Positions 22,175 through 35,690 are shown, counted from the stretch's first letter. The stretch is 64,000 nt of DNA from Sipunculus nudus (GCA_026874595.1 CM049307.1:79150643-79214642), one strand, 5' to 3'. Made by a program: numbers and translations. Notes: generated by a model from the sequence alone, not told the origin.

Positions 22175-24860
22175 AAAAAGTCTTGATTTTTGTTGCACGG
22201 GACGCGAGGTGGCTATGTTTATGTTTGATCGCGTCCGGTGAAACCTTAATTGTACTTGTGTCCAGGAGTAAACAAGCGGTTTTAGAAAAAAATATATTTA
22301 CAAAAACCATAATATTAATTTTAAAAGAAAACATAAATCGTGTATATTTAACATACCTGGTATCTGTATAGGTTCTATATATATATGTGTGTATATATAT
22401 ATGTGTATATATATATATATATCGTGCATATACACTTAACAACACAACGCTTATCAGAGCGTTCGCAATAGCCCATTTCTAATGAAATCTCACTTTCATA
22501 TGTTGCAAATATTCGCTTCTGTGACGTTTGGGTTATACAGTTCCAGGGCTCAAAATCAGATAAATTTTGACACCCTCCCAGAAGACTAATATAAAGCCAA
22601 TAATCACCAGCCCTTTCAGGTAAATAGATGGTCCTTAAAGCGTATTTTGATTCAAGCTGAATACCATGGTTTGATGGAACTGTCGACTATGATGTGTAAG
22701 TGACGTCATCATTTCGAGTTGTCACTCGATTGCCGCAGGCCTTCAACCGCTTGCCTCCCGGGGTCCGTCTGTTTCCTTATCGTGAACGCTACACACAATT
22801 ACAATTGTCATCAACATTGTAACGTGTGTTAATTAACTAATTGTTTATATATAATATAAAAATTAGATTCCATATAATGTCGCACGCCTTCTGCTTGGTC
22901 ACGACCTATACAGTTTCACGTTAACTCCCTTGGTACATTGCGATGAAGCCCGCCTGGGTGGTGCCCATTTTTAATTACATTAGGCATATAATATTAAGGA
23001 GAATTATTCTGCATAATCTGTTATGATAAAATTTGGTTCGGTAATAAAAATAAGGAAAAAATAGTGTCGGTTTAAGTCGTAGGTCGCTGCATTTTATCAG
23101 TCGGATATATATTAATATATTGAGATATCGGTAGGAATACTCCGGGGTTATATGCGCTACGCAGTGGTAAAAATTACCAATTTATGAAATGACCTGCCCT
23201 ACACAGACCATGAGCATAGTTACATATAAAGTTTGAGAGCCTCATATTTTACCCATCATACAGTTTTATGTATTTTGTGCATGAAATTAAGAGGAAGTAT
23301 TTATGTTTTATGCCGTTAGTTGGTCAGTTGATTGGTTTGTTTGTCTGTAAGCATTTTTACTCACGAAGTTGTGTACTGATGCTGATGGCATTTTGTGTAT
23401 GGTTAAGTTAATACAACCAAGCAACCATAAACATTATGAAGTAATATGGGTCACCCTAATAGTTAAGCCTTGTATATAGTATACCAGAGTGAGAAAGGAC
23501 GATTAACTGAGGCCTAGGCTGAGAGTAGTCCATTCGTAAAAGGGATCAGTTACCTGCCTACAAGTGACGAAACAATCAAGTTTGTGATCCAGGGTGCATA
23601 TTCCTCTGGGTTTGGATTCATTTATTTCATTGGCTTATTCTTATCACGCACCAACGTTGACCAGGACCCTTGTCTGGTGATTGATAATTTTGGTATAGGC
23701 ATGTGATCTCTCATTACTTTCTATCTGAGATACGTGGTAACATAAAGGCTGGTTGGGGCACTGAGATATGTGGATCATGTTGATCCTCCCTCATACGGCA
23801 GAGGAATATATATATTTATATATTGTTATGTATGAACCTCGAATATCCGAATAGTTTTGGGGACAAACTTTGTGCGGATCATTGAGGTTACCGATATGCG
23901 AGATAAACTTGTTTTCAAAAAGTACAATGCCGGTTCGCTTGGGTATATCCAATATGCTAACTCTGCCATTAACGTATCACATCATAACATTTTGTCAAAT
24001 GTTAAGTTTAATATACATAAAATACCTAATCTAATTATAACCAACTGTAATCTCTAAAGAAAAATATGTATGTTCATAAAACTTACAAAGGTATCGCTTA
24101 TATCCAATGAGTTGACGTTTTTTAGGGCAAAGCCGCCATAATGAATGTTTGCACACGGTACGCTTGTTATAGATGAACTACTGCTGTCATCTACAGGTAG
24201 TAATGTAAATTATTTTATATGTTAATTTGAATGACGCACGTGCGTGATATCATTGCATCAGTGCAAGATTAAACACATCACAGGTGAAGATGGCAGGCGA
24301 CGTAAATACCGCAGGTGTAGATAGTTGGTATAAATCACTGACTAATTAAACTCGGTTGTAAGTTACCTTTATCCGCATCACGATGCCGGTGTCACACACG
24401 TCTCGGTACAGTCACCTAAAAGCTTTCGCGTAGCTTAGTCATCTACTCACTACCTATGGGGAATCCGGCACGGCTGTACGCGTACGTGTTACGACACACA
24501 ATAATCGCATGAAAATCTCTCTAAAACACGTTCACCTGAGGGTGATGGTTCAAATACTGTTTTAATGTTTATTTACAGGATTATACGACAAAAAGTGTTA
24601 TGTATGGTCGTCATTCCATTATCCCATGGCTTTATCAAGCTTTAAAACACCCAGGTAGGCTGAGATAGCGTTTGCTACCAGACCGACAGTTTCGTCAACT
24701 GACGGATCCAGAGCGCCCTCTGTCGAGGAAAAGAGGAACCATAAGAAGAGAGCATCTGTCCACTCGCGCATCATTATAATTCAGTAATGTTAACAATTAT
24801 AATATTGAAGTCATAAAAATAAAGTAGTAATAAGTATATTAAATATAATCAATTAGTATA
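22175..24860. other. Noncoding stretch, no gene seen
   Basis: It holds (TA)n-type arrays at 22376-22422, a perfect TGACGTCA cyclic-AMP-response-like palindrome at 22701-22708, and no supported exon. The remaining open frames are short and AT-driven. Confidence 0.4.
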
Positions 24861-24862
24861 AT

Positions 24863-25159
24863 ATGAGATTAACTTGGATTCTTGTGAGAGACAATAACTT
24901 GATACAAAGCAGTTCAAGTGCAGCTTCACAAGACAAACCTGAAATCGCTGATAATATCTTTGATTATGTTGTTAACAATAAATATACCCGTGGGATATCA
25001 AAAAATGAAAAAGCAAACCTACGCAGGCTGTTTAAATATTATGTGGCGCGAACAGGTCAACTCTACTATCGCCATAGAGAAGAGAAAATTAAAAATTCCG
25101 GGCGCGAGGGCGATTTTTTTAAAGTTGTTTTTGTGTGGTTCGCTAAAAATGTCATATGA
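24863..25159 (+). pseudogene. Relic of a retroviral-type integrase N-terminal zinc-finger region from a transposable element
   Basis: The frame reads IFDYVVNNKYTRGISKNEKA then NLRRLFKYYV and GQLYYRH. This is the pattern (R-x-LRR..., aromatic, G-x-LYYR) that precedes the HHCC zinc-binding module in integrases of Ty3/gypsy-class and related elements. The HHCC residues and the D,D,E core are missing. The frame loses similarity after about codon 75 and stops at 25159. No LTR or other pol domain was recognised next to it, so it is an isolated fragment. Confidence 0.45.
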
Positions 25160-25799
25160 TCAGGGAAAAGCATAAAATAACAGAATGAACTGTTTTGCTA
25201 AATATGTAAAGGCACTACATAACGAAGGAAATATTATCAAAATAGTATTATTTTATCTTCTTGAACCAAATGTCCGAGCGGCTGGACCTCAAAATTGGTA
25301 AGTTTCTATTGAAAAAAAAAATATTGATGGGCGGGGGGGGGGGGGGTGTAAAAATTGACGCATGCGGTGCCGGAGTACCATACTTTTTACGAATACCAGT
25401 GTGACGTCATCACTACAAACTGACTAACCGTCAAGTTGATTTAGTTTAAGCAAGTCATCTTAGGTCGTCACTGATATGCTCAAGTGTGATGTATATTTAG
25501 TGTCGCGTGGTTTATTGGAACGATCACACACCAGTACGGGTGTACTTTCCCTCCAGGGCATTGAAATTAACAACACTCACCTGACCCGTCTTGTACATTT
25601 CAGTGTCACAGCTGGTCTTGTTTACTCCATCCTGCTTTCCAGGTTTACTTGGATGTTGAATATAAAGGGTTTATGGAGGTGGTATCTCCTTTACGCACTC
25701 AAGAAAAATTAATGAACTTACACGCACTCAAGAAAATATAATGGACTCCTTAATTGTTTCATATTTACCCCCCCCCCTCTCTCTTTCTTCTTCTTCTTC

Positions 25800-25880
<81 letters not shown>

Positions 25881-28474
25881 TTGTGTGTGTTATCAAAAAT
25901 ATTATATAAAAGCTCCAAACTTGCTGCGGTAACTTGATCATTGAAGGTATTACGTGATACCTGCATTTCATGTTAGACGGAATAAGAGAAACAGCCAATT
26001 AAGACAAAACTATTTCAACCCTTGGTTTGGCAGCAGTAAAAAAAAATGAAAAAAGAAGGAAATAAGGATAGAGGAACAGGAGAAGTCACCAAAATAACAC
26101 GCGGTTAACTGAAAGGCTCAATGACCTATTGATAACCTCCCAAAAAGTGCATGAAAATAAAATAACCGTCAATCAAACAATCAGTATAGGCTACGAGTAA
26201 ATCCTAACTAATAATACAACAAACGTGACCCAGTGATCACCAAACGTATAATCATTATCTTGAAGTATAGGCAGTAGAAATATACTGCCAAGTATATAAT
26301 CAATATTTAGTAATGTACCATCAGTTACGCGGATATTTTATTATCTAAATACCCCCCCCCCCCCCCTCCACGAGAATAAAGAATAAAGAATTAAAAGTGA
26401 CATTTCTATTTTAGAGTCAGATTTTAGGACCGTTTGTTGATTTTATTGCATCTTTTAAAAAACACGGAAACCAATGGTGTATAGCTAAAGGTACATTAGG
26501 CTCCATACTAATTTAACTACTTTGCTATTTGTTTGATATCATATCCCAGATAGGATTTTGCACCTTTAAAATTAGGTTTAGGACAGAAATAAATATGAGG
26601 TGTAAATCTCCCACTTATGAATATTCATACTATTACCTGGACACAGAGGTCAGTTATTTTTTGGACGGAAATACTTGAGATCTAGTCCTGACATAGTCAA
26701 AAGAAAGAGAGAGAGAGAGAAAAAAAAGGAAAGAAAATTAAATGATAGTGTTTGCAACCAGAGGAGTCACACCAAATTATGACCCAAATATTGCATTAGA
26801 AACAAGAAACGTGGAACAGATATAGATTGTCTAATTCTTTTTGATTTATTGCACTCGCATAATTTTTGCAAAAATCCCTCCGCACCTTGAAAATGTAATT
26901 TTGCTATAAATATTCAAAACTGACAGTGCCCTCCATGTAGTGCATTAATGATGTGAGTATGATTAGTGTGGCTCCAATTCTTTTCAAGTTACTGTGCTAA
27001 AATCATTTCTGCAAAATCATATGACCTTGAAAATGTGTCAAGGTCATCCATAAAAAAAGTTACCAAACTCATCATATGCTTCATCAATGGTTCAAGTATA
27101 GTGACTTTATGTCTATTTGTTTTAAGGTTATTGTGCAAACATCCTATCTAAGATGGTCAGATGGAAGGAGGGTCACCATTTCTATGTCCCATGCCAATGA
27201 TCCCTTCTGCAATGGCACGGAGACAAAGTTCTCCACCCTTATAAGCCTCTCCCCCTTAGGCGAGGCTTAAAACAAATGATCCATGGTTGATGGCAGTGTC
27301 ATTTGATTCGTCATTTGTCAGCTAGTCTCAAAATCTGAGGTAAAAATAGACCACCAGTCTTTAGCAACTGATTATACACTGGTATAGCTCGGCATGACTG
27401 AAATCAGTTCATAACATGAACATATTGAATACTTAGTTTCACAAATGCTGCTGTGTTCCTTCTTTCAAGCTTGGGCTAGAAAACTGACAAAGAAGTGCTA
27501 CAAAGAATGCTACATACTGAAATGGTGGAGAAAGTCTGTAGTGAACCATATATACTGGTGTGGTGCATGAACGCCAAGTCGGGATGGAGCAGTGGTGCTT
27601 GCCAAATGGAGATCCATTTCCCAGCATATCATCAACTAGCATACGATTCATGCAGATCCCCTGTTCCTATAGTGTCTCCATGGAGATATGGTGGAGACAG
27701 GAAGAAGAACGAAATGGCTGACACCAGGCATGACCATTTACCTGACCATTAAACTCTGATTATTTCTTTTCAGGCTTAGAACAACATATAAGTGTAAATA
27801 CATGCAATGATTTGGTCTTACAATATGCCATATAAATCATGTATACAAAGTTTTTCTAATGTTCCATTATTTATTTACCCTTTATAGGTTATAGGTGTTC
27901 AATTTGTCTGGCGGTAATTTCTTAATTCAATAAAAAGTCTCGATTGAACCTTAGTAGGGAGGGAGCATGAGACAGAGAGAGAAAACTCATGAACATATGA
28001 AATGGCAAATTTGTATAAACAAAATTGAAAAAGAGGTTTGAGCAGCAAGACATTTATACACAGTAAGGGACAGCTCCAGTAGGATCACCATAGTAAAACA
28101 ACTATCGGATATCTGGATTTGGGAGTTGGCCCTGAAGTCGATGGGTAAGAAGCCCTTGTCTTCATGCCAACTGGACTGAAGGGTGCGCGGAAGGCTCCGG
28201 CGGCCTTGAATATTACACGAGGACCCACTTCTGAGAAGCAGAAACAGTTGCTGTTGCACTTATAGTAACAGGATGCTGGTGCATTGTATTACCATGGAAG
28301 GCCATCCCTCATGGGCATGCGCATGTCCTTGGGTGCACGGCTTGATGTTGACAAACAAGTCAAGCCCTACTTCACATTAACAGGAAATCAACAGAAATAT
28401 TCATTTTACTGGACCCTTGCCACATAGGTTAACTCATATGCAAGACAGTTCGGTCCGCTTTTATGTCACCCCGA

Positions 28475-28538
<64 letters not shown>

Positions 28539-31070
28539 GATTGTAGTATATTTGCGTCTGTAAAAACCCAATAAAAGACTATTGAATATACTAAGTTATT
28601 TGGTTTGCCATCCCCTTGTCACGTATTCCAAACCGAAATAGATTTATGCAGATGTACAAAGAGGTTAAGATTAGTTAAAGAAGCGGTAACATCCATAAAA
28701 AATATATACGTTATTCCTTCAAACTCGGAACCATTCTACAGATAAAGTTTAACTCAGAAGTATGAAAAAAAAAACAGTTCAACTTTTGCCAGACCTATCT
28801 TGATTTGTTTTACTGGAGCACTGCACAGGACTAACAGTTATTTTGCCTACCTTAGGGATCAACGAACAACTATAAAGACCTATAAAGGCTACCGAACGCC
28901 ACCATCTGAGCCATGGAGTGCCTCCCAGTAATTATTACAACTATATGTACAATCCATGTAAAACCAGATGTTTGAAATCTAGGAGCGATGGCAAGGTTAG
29001 CCTCCCTCAGCCTTCTCCACCCTAACCGCTCCCCCCCCCCTAACGGCCTAACACCCCCCTTCCCCGTTACCCTTAAATGGTCGATAATAGTAAATGCGTG
29101 GGAAAAGGGAAGGAGTAAAGTTTGCTCCCCAGTTACTTTGCCAGTCATACTATTCACTAATTTTGCTAATTACTTTTCATAACATTATGTAAATGCCGTG
29201 GCCTCAAAGGAATAAAGAAATGTCGCCATTTACGAAATTAATCTGAACAATATGCCTCATCCTATCCCATTGGAAATGGTCTATTTTGTTGTAAAACGGC
29301 CAATTTTATAATAATGGCAAATAACGTAATAATAAATGAGTAACATTGTAATAACTTTACCTCATCTTCACTGTAATCAGCACGGTTGGGCTAAAAGGGG
29401 CAAAAATGCCAATATTGTAAAAAATGAAGTTTAGAAGATTATGATTAAATTCATGTCAAATTACGTAGAAACATGAACGTTGACGGTTTCACTGGATTTC
29501 CATTATGACTGCATCTCTTATACCAATGAGGAACCAAAATGGCTGTCATTTAAGAAGGCATTCTCAAACGCCATACCGCCTGTTAGATTCGGTATTCATT
29601 CTTGAGCTAAAACATGTGTTATTCAATATGGACCGTTTTTCCCAATCCCCGTTTTTTATTGCAATATGGGTAGGGTATGATTATTCCTATATGGGTCGTT
29701 TTCTATACATTATGGGCCGTTATTACATTATGGGCCGGTTATTACATTATGGGTCGTAACAGATGCAACAGTTGGATAACAAAATACCTATAATCGAGAT
29801 AACAATGCTGAAACAAATTCATTCAAGAAAACAGATAAACAGACGCCTCAATCCGAAGAGGTCACGGTACAAACCACACAGTAATGACCATAGCCCTGTT
29901 CACTGAGTGCATACAGGCGCGTCACGGGACCTGAAATTAACAAATCTTACCTACTTGTTGGTTTCATTGTCACAGCTGGCTTTGATCAGTCAGGTCATTT
30001 AGTGCAAGCGCACCTCTGTTAATTTCACTTCACTTAATTATTCGCTCAAACTACACCTGTTTCTCTGAGAAATCTTAAATATGTGGATATTCTAATCTTC
30101 CTTGGCATTTTCTGTTAAACGGAGGAGGTCATAAACTGCTAATAATGTTGGTATGCTTATTCACTATCATTGATCACCCCACTGTAATTTCAAATTAAAT
30201 GTAGATTTTAAAATTTGAATTATTAAGATGTAATATATTCGCTTTTTTTTATAAAAGTTAGTTTAATTGTCTGCCACATTGTCTGCTTCACTGGATTTCG
30301 CGTTATAACTTTTTATTTTATTTTTAATTTTTACCATAAAACTGATAAATGATTTCCTCGGAAGGTGCGCTTAATGTGTATAAGGTCTCTGATGAGGGAT
30401 ATTCCTGACTTTTTTTTCTCTTAAATTGATTCAGTAATGATAGGGCCATAAATAAAGAAGTCACCATTTCCAGTTCTCAGGGCAAATTTAAAATACACTT
30501 CATTTGAACGGTTTAGTTCAAAATCTATATCATAACTGACGGTGGTCGCATACCACTTCTGTCACGGATCTTCTCCGTGGCTACGCCTCGGATATACACG
30601 TTTCGGTCTTGCACTTTCAGGCATGATGCCAATTGTGTCCTTATTTCCATGTGTATCATTTTCCATGTGTTCACCAAATTCCTGAACCATTTAACGATAT
30701 TTTCCAAGGGGCGATGGTAGATCCCTTTATCAAAACACATGGTCATTCAAGTGTTGTAGTACACTGGTTTATCACCAGGGGCCAACACTAACCATATATT
30801 GCTGGAAACATGATAATATGAAAATGCGCTGACAAATAAATATATAAAACAAGTGACCCATGGGTCATGACGCTCAGCTGACAAGCATGACCTGTATTTA
30901 AAGCCTGATGGTATACCATATGGTATCTGACCATACTTGGAAGATGTGTAAGGTTTGGGATGAAAAGTCTGACTTGAAATGCATCCACAACTTTTTTCAA
31001 GAAGCTGGTCCTGTGACATTGACCTTTCACCCTAAGACCTAAATATCAAAAGGTTTGTTCCTCTATTGAC
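25160..31070. other. Noncoding repeat-bearing stretch, no gene seen
   Basis: Contents include a G-run at about 25328-25347, TGACGTCA at 25402-25409, and a (CT)n-(TA)n compound array at about 25806-25879. There is a C-run near 26352 and an inverted TGACCTTGA/TCAAGGTCA pair at 27022-27046 inside an interspersed repeat. Further on come a (TA)n array at 28481-28532 preceded by a 33-bp sequence shared with the SINE at 47.2 kb, and short tandem CATTATGGGCCGTTATTA-like units at 29690-29758. No exon was supported. Confidence 0.4.
25806..25879. repeat. (CT)n-(TA)n compound microsatellite
   Basis: About 20 CT dinucleotides are followed directly by about 16 TA dinucleotides. The open frames crossing it encode only Ser-Leu or Arg-Glu and Ile-Tyr repeats and are artefacts. 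Confidence 0.9.
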
Positions 31071-31074
31071 ATGT

Positions 31075-31355
31075 AAGGTTTGGGATGATTATTTTGGCTA
31101 TAAAAATTAATTCTGGGAGGTGCAAACACACCCCGTAACTCAGAGAATATAGGTCACAGTGACCTAATTTCAGATCTGCAAGGAGATCTTTGTAGAACCT
31201 CTAGGACTGCATAGGGTTCATGTATCTAGCCCTTACAATAACAATTTGTGCCCTGCTAACGGACGGACGGCTGGCCGGACGGACAGATGGAAGGACGACG
31301 GACAAAGACCCATCGCTATAGCACAGCATGACTAAAATTCAGCTGAGCTAAAAAT
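31075..31355 (+). repeat. Interspersed repeat, family C/B junction, copy 1
   Basis: A block of about 280 bp is strongly similar to 32930-33203 in the same orientation. It includes GGTGCAAACACACCCC, AGTGACCTAATTTCAG, AGATCTTT.TAGAACCTCTA, TTGTGCCCTGCTAACGGACGG and GGACGACGGACAAAGACCC, then the ATCGCTATAG and AAAATTCAGCTGAGC end. Confidence 0.75.
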
Positions 31356-32099
31356 CACTGAAACTGCACTGGCAAAAGGATTTCTAAGGTGGCTAACTGG
31401 CAGACATAATGGATTTCTGACAAGTCTGACATTTGATATCACACATCCTCCAAAAAGAGACCAAACTTGTAGCAAATTCTCCAAAGGATGTTACAGTAAT
31501 GAATGTCCAAAACAATTCAAAAGGCATTTTCAGGCCCTCATATTAGATTTATAGATATGCAAATGTAAAAAGTGTAAGTCCAATTTTTTTTATTATCACT
31601 CTGCTTTTCAATGGGATCAGCAGGGTAAGTAAACTGCAAAACCTGAAAGAAAAAAAATGCAGAAAGCATGACTAAAGGTCTTGTAATAAAAAAAAGCCAT
31701 CCAAAATCCAGGTACACATCCACATATTATGAGAACAAACATTTGCTTTTATATCTGGTGATTTATATAAAAATATTCAGATATCTAGGAAACTAGGTTT
31801 ATTGCTATGATTCCATAAAATAAACTGCAAAATGTTACCATCATCTTATAACTCAGTAGCTAAACCTTAATACTATACTCTCACAGTCTTAATGCCTGGC
31901 TGAAGCATTCCGGCAACAGTGTTTTTGTTATGCAGTAACGAGGTATTTATCACTCAGCCTTATCACTTAACAGGCTGATACAAAAGAGAGTCATATGTCA
32001 CCAGCATCACTCACAATTACAGCCACACAGAGAGATGTACCATAACTGATGGTTATATGTACAAGAAAAATAGAGATGGTCCACAAAATAAGTTATTGT

Positions 32100-32930
32100 G
32101 AACATCCCTGACCTATGACCTTGGCCTTTTGCCCAAATATCAACTGGATTCTTTCTAAATGATCGGTAACTACTAACCACTTACATCTGGCCGGGTGTAA
32201 TTACTTGGCAACCAATGAGTGAATAACTTAGACCTGCAACCTTTAACCTCCTGACCAGCTGACCTCAAAATCAATTAGTTATTTCTTCATGCAAAAAGAC
32301 CCATAAATATGAAGTTTGAATCACATTCAGTGATGCATAGATGTGGCATATGTGAAAGACTGAAGGCTTGGGTTGAACAGTTTCACTTGAAATATGTTCA
32401 CAAGCATTTAGAACAATATTGTGACCTTGACCTTTGACCTTTTGAACTCAACATCAATAGGCTTCTTCCCCTATTGGTAGGTAAGCCATATATGACATAT
32501 GGAAAGTATAGATTGAAAAGTTTGCCTGAAAATGACTCCACGCAACAAGAGGGTGCTGTGAACTTGACCTTTGACTTAAAAATCAACAGGTCTTTTCCCC
32601 TGTTGGCAGAGAAGCAATATCAGTGCTGAAAGGTTTGGAATGAAAGGTCTAGCTTGAAATGTGTCCACAACCTTTTCCAAGAAGTGGATCCTGTGACCCT
32701 GACCTTTGACCTTGTGACCTCAACATCTATAGGATTCTTCTCCCACTTAGTAGGTGAGCTATATGTGGAAGATCAAAGAATTGGGATGAAAGGTTTGGCT
32801 TAAAATGCATCCACAGGCTTTTCAAAGAAGTTGGTTCTGGGACCTTGACCTTTGACCTTGTGACCTCAAAATAATTATGGTTCTTCCCCTGTTGGTAGGT
32901 GAGCTGTATGTGAAAGATGGAAGGTTTGGG
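32100..32930 (+). repeat. Tandem/serial repeat carrying DR1 nuclear-receptor motifs
   Basis: Serial units of roughly 120-145 bp contain GACCTTGACCTTTGACCTTNTGA, then AACATCAATAGG, then CTTCCCCTATTGGTAGGT-like text. The 13-mer TGACCTTTGACCT, a perfect DR1 (inverse of AGGTCA-A-AGGTCA), occurs at 32428-32440, 32700-32712 and 32846-32858. TGACCTATGACCT is at 32109-32121 and a one-mismatch copy is at 32565-32577. DR1 is the known binding site class for RXR homodimers and HNF4/PPAR-type receptors. Use in vivo is not shown by sequence. Confidence 0.6.
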
Positions 32931-33203
32931 ATGAAAATTTTGGCTAGAAGAATTATTTCTGGGGGGTGCAAACACACCCCATAACTTCGAGAATAAAGAT
33001 CGCAGTGACCTAATTTCAGGTTTGCAAGGAGATCTTTTTAGAACCTCTAAGACTGCTAAGAGTTCATGGCCCTAGCCCCTACGGTTACGATTTGTGCCCT
33101 GCTAACGGACGGGCGGCCGGCCGGACGGACAGACGGAAGGACGACGGACAAAGACCCATCGCTATAGCCCAGCATGACTGAAAGTCAGCTGAGCTAAAAA
33201 ATG
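32930..33203 (+). repeat. Interspersed repeat, family C/B junction, copy 2
   Basis: Near-duplicate of 31075-31355, ending in GCGGCCGGCCGGACGGACAG, then CATCGCTATAGCCCAGCATG and CAGCTGAGCTAAAAA. The DR1-bearing units lie directly upstream, so the two copies and the units between them may be one composite repeat of about 2.1 kb. Confidence 0.75.
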
Positions 33204-33604
33204 GGTTTTTGGATTATTTAAACAGAAATAATAACTAAATCCAGATATACTTAATCAAAGTGTAAATCTGTTCAAACAGTTTTGGTCTGGATGCAGTGAA
33301 GTCAAAACTGATCCCTCCAATTAGTCTTGAACAAGTATGTTGATACGATGTCTTTTTCTGGACACAGACATTTGTAAAGATGAGATCAATTTACTTTGTA
33401 CTTCACATAGTGGGTTCAAAAAATGAAATATCAGAGCAAATATACATAATTAAAAACTGATTCAACCTCTGTCACACAAAAATATGGCATATGTTGAGGC
33501 AAACCTGGTCAAAGAAAGAGCCGCGCAAAAAAAAGATGAGGTCTCATGCTGAATAACGGAAGCATTACATTTTTTTTATTACCTAGCAAATATAGCGGTT
33601 CCTG

Positions 33605-33608
<4 letters not shown>

Positions 33609-33658
<50 letters not shown>

Positions 33659-33672
33659 TATAATTATATATT

Positions 33673-33715
<43 letters not shown>
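33609..33715. repeat. (TA)n microsatellite, two blocks
   Basis: Two TA arrays are separated by a short TTATATAATTATATATTTATAA stretch containing a palindrome. No transposon end was recognised beside it. Confidence 0.9.
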
Positions 33716-33717
<2 letters not shown>

Positions 33718-34019
33718 TAAACGATTATTCTTATTTCATAGAAATTCTAAAAATATATTCGGAATAATACTTCTTTATAATGGCATAGCTGAACAATATT
33801 GAGGTTGTTGTACAGGTACATGTGCGAATAGGCCAACATGAAAGTTATTGCAGTCTACCAAATTTCCCATTTATTAGCAGTTATATATTTACATTAACTG
33901 TTCATACAGGCCTTCTTTACCAGAATGTTTATATATAGGTATGTGTCTTTTAATTTTATGAATAAATGGTTATCTGAACGCAAGACTTGTTCACCACATA
34001 ATTCATAATCGTGTGGCCA

Positions 34020-35690
34020 ATACCTATGGACAGCCAGGGTCAATATTCATGTAAAGAATCATGGTGATATCTGCATTAGTTGTTCAGATACTTCAGCTTT
34101 TGTATCAAATTTTCCATTATTGTGAGGATTACTTCGGAGTCCTATAACTTGAAGGATTTGGGTAACAGAGACCTAATTTCAGGTTTCCACAGACACTTTT
34201 CATGGGTCTCCTTGCATGACAAGAATGAAGATTTAAGGTCGAGTTGTTACAATTTGTGCCACGTTAACAAATGACAGCATCCTTAAGGGTCTCAAAGAAA
34301 AAGAGAAAAAAATTCGAAAAATTGAATAAAATATAGGTGGCTCCACCAGACTGCAGAAACTGTTGAAACACTCCATAATCAATATCCATGCAAAGAATCA
34401 TGATGATCTCTGCATTAGTTGTTCAGATACTTCAGCTTTTGGATCAAATTGTCCATTATTCTGAGGGATACTTCGGAGTCCTATAGGTTGAAGGATATGG
34501 GAAACAGAGACCTAATTTCAGGTTTCCACAGACACTTTTCATGGGCCTCCTTGCATGACAAGAATGAAGATTTAAGGTCCAATTGTTACGATTTGTACCC
34601 TGTTGACAGATAACCACATCTTTAAAGGTCTCAAAAACATAGAAAAAAAATTCGTAAAAATCTGAAAAAAATAGAGGTGGCGCATCTAGTCTGCAGAAAC
34701 TGATGGAACACCTCATGATCAATAGGTATGCCAAAATCATGACCTGCAATGATGTAGTTAATAATATATTGAAGTTTTTGTATGAAATTTTGGACTATTC
34801 TAGGGGGTACTTTGGGGCTCCATAGCTCAAAGAATATGGGTAACAGAGACCTAATTTCTGGTTTCCATGGAGACTTTCCATAGGTCTCTCAATGTGTCAA
34901 GTTACAAGATTCTAGGTCCAGTCTTTACAATATGTGCCCTGTTAACAGATGTTCAAATTTTTAAAGGTCTCAAAAATAGAGAAAACAATTCGTAAATAAT
35001 CGAAGAATACAGGTGGCGCCACCAGTCTGCAGAAACTGATGAAACATCTCATGATCAATAGGTATGCCAAAAATCATGACCTGCAGTGATGTAGTTGATG
35101 AGATATTGAAGTTTTTGAATGAAATTTTTTACTATTCTAGGGGGTACTTTGGGGCCCCATAGCTCAAAGGATATGGGTAACAGAAACCTAATTTCTGGTT
35201 TCTCTGGAGACTTGTCATAGGTCTCTCAGTGTGTGAAGAATGAAGCTACTAGGTCAAGTCTTTACGATTTGTGCCCGGTTAACAGGTGTTCACATTTTTA
35301 AAGGTCTCAAAAATAGAGAAAAAAATTCGTAAAAAATCGAAAAATACAGGTCGCGCCACCAGTCTGCAGGAACTAATGGAACATCTCATGATCAATATGT
35401 ATGCCAAAAATCATGACCATCAGTGATGTAGTTAATGATATATTGAAGTTTTTGTATGAAATTTTGGACTATTCTAGGGGGTACTCTGGGGCCCCATAGC
35501 TCAAAGAATATGGATAACAGAGACCTAATTTCTGGTTTCCAAAGAGATTTTTTATGGACCTCTCAGAATTTAAAGTGACAAGATTCTAGGTCCAGCGGTT
35601 ACGATTTGTGCCTGGTTAACGGACAGACGGACGACGGACAAAGAGTGATCGCTATAGCTCAGATGACTTACAGTCAGCTGAGCTAAAAAC
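34020..35690 (+). repeat. Array of about five units of a roughly 330-340-bp repeat, family C, ending in module B
   Basis: The phrase TTGTTCAGATACTTCAGCTTTT occurs at 34079 and 34418, a spacing of 339 bp. Later units carry GATGTAGTTAATGATATATTG and GGGGTACTTTGGGGCCCCATAGCTC at similar spacing. Each unit has the AGAGACCTAATTTCNGGTTTCC, TTGTGCCCNGTTAAC and GGTGGCGCCACCAGTCTGCAG landmarks. The array terminates with GGACAGACGGACGACGGAC, GATCGCTATAGCTCAGATGAC and AGTCAGCTGAGCTAAAAA at about 35600-35690. Confidence 0.75.

Noticed and set aside
25718-25998. Frames of Arg-Glu or Ser-Leu with Ile-Tyr repeats
   Set aside because: Direct translation of the (CT)n(TA)n microsatellite.
32100-33200. Possible CRISPR-like regular repeats
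   Set aside because: Units are diverged and lack constant spacers; the context is animal DNA and the pattern fits a dispersed repeat.
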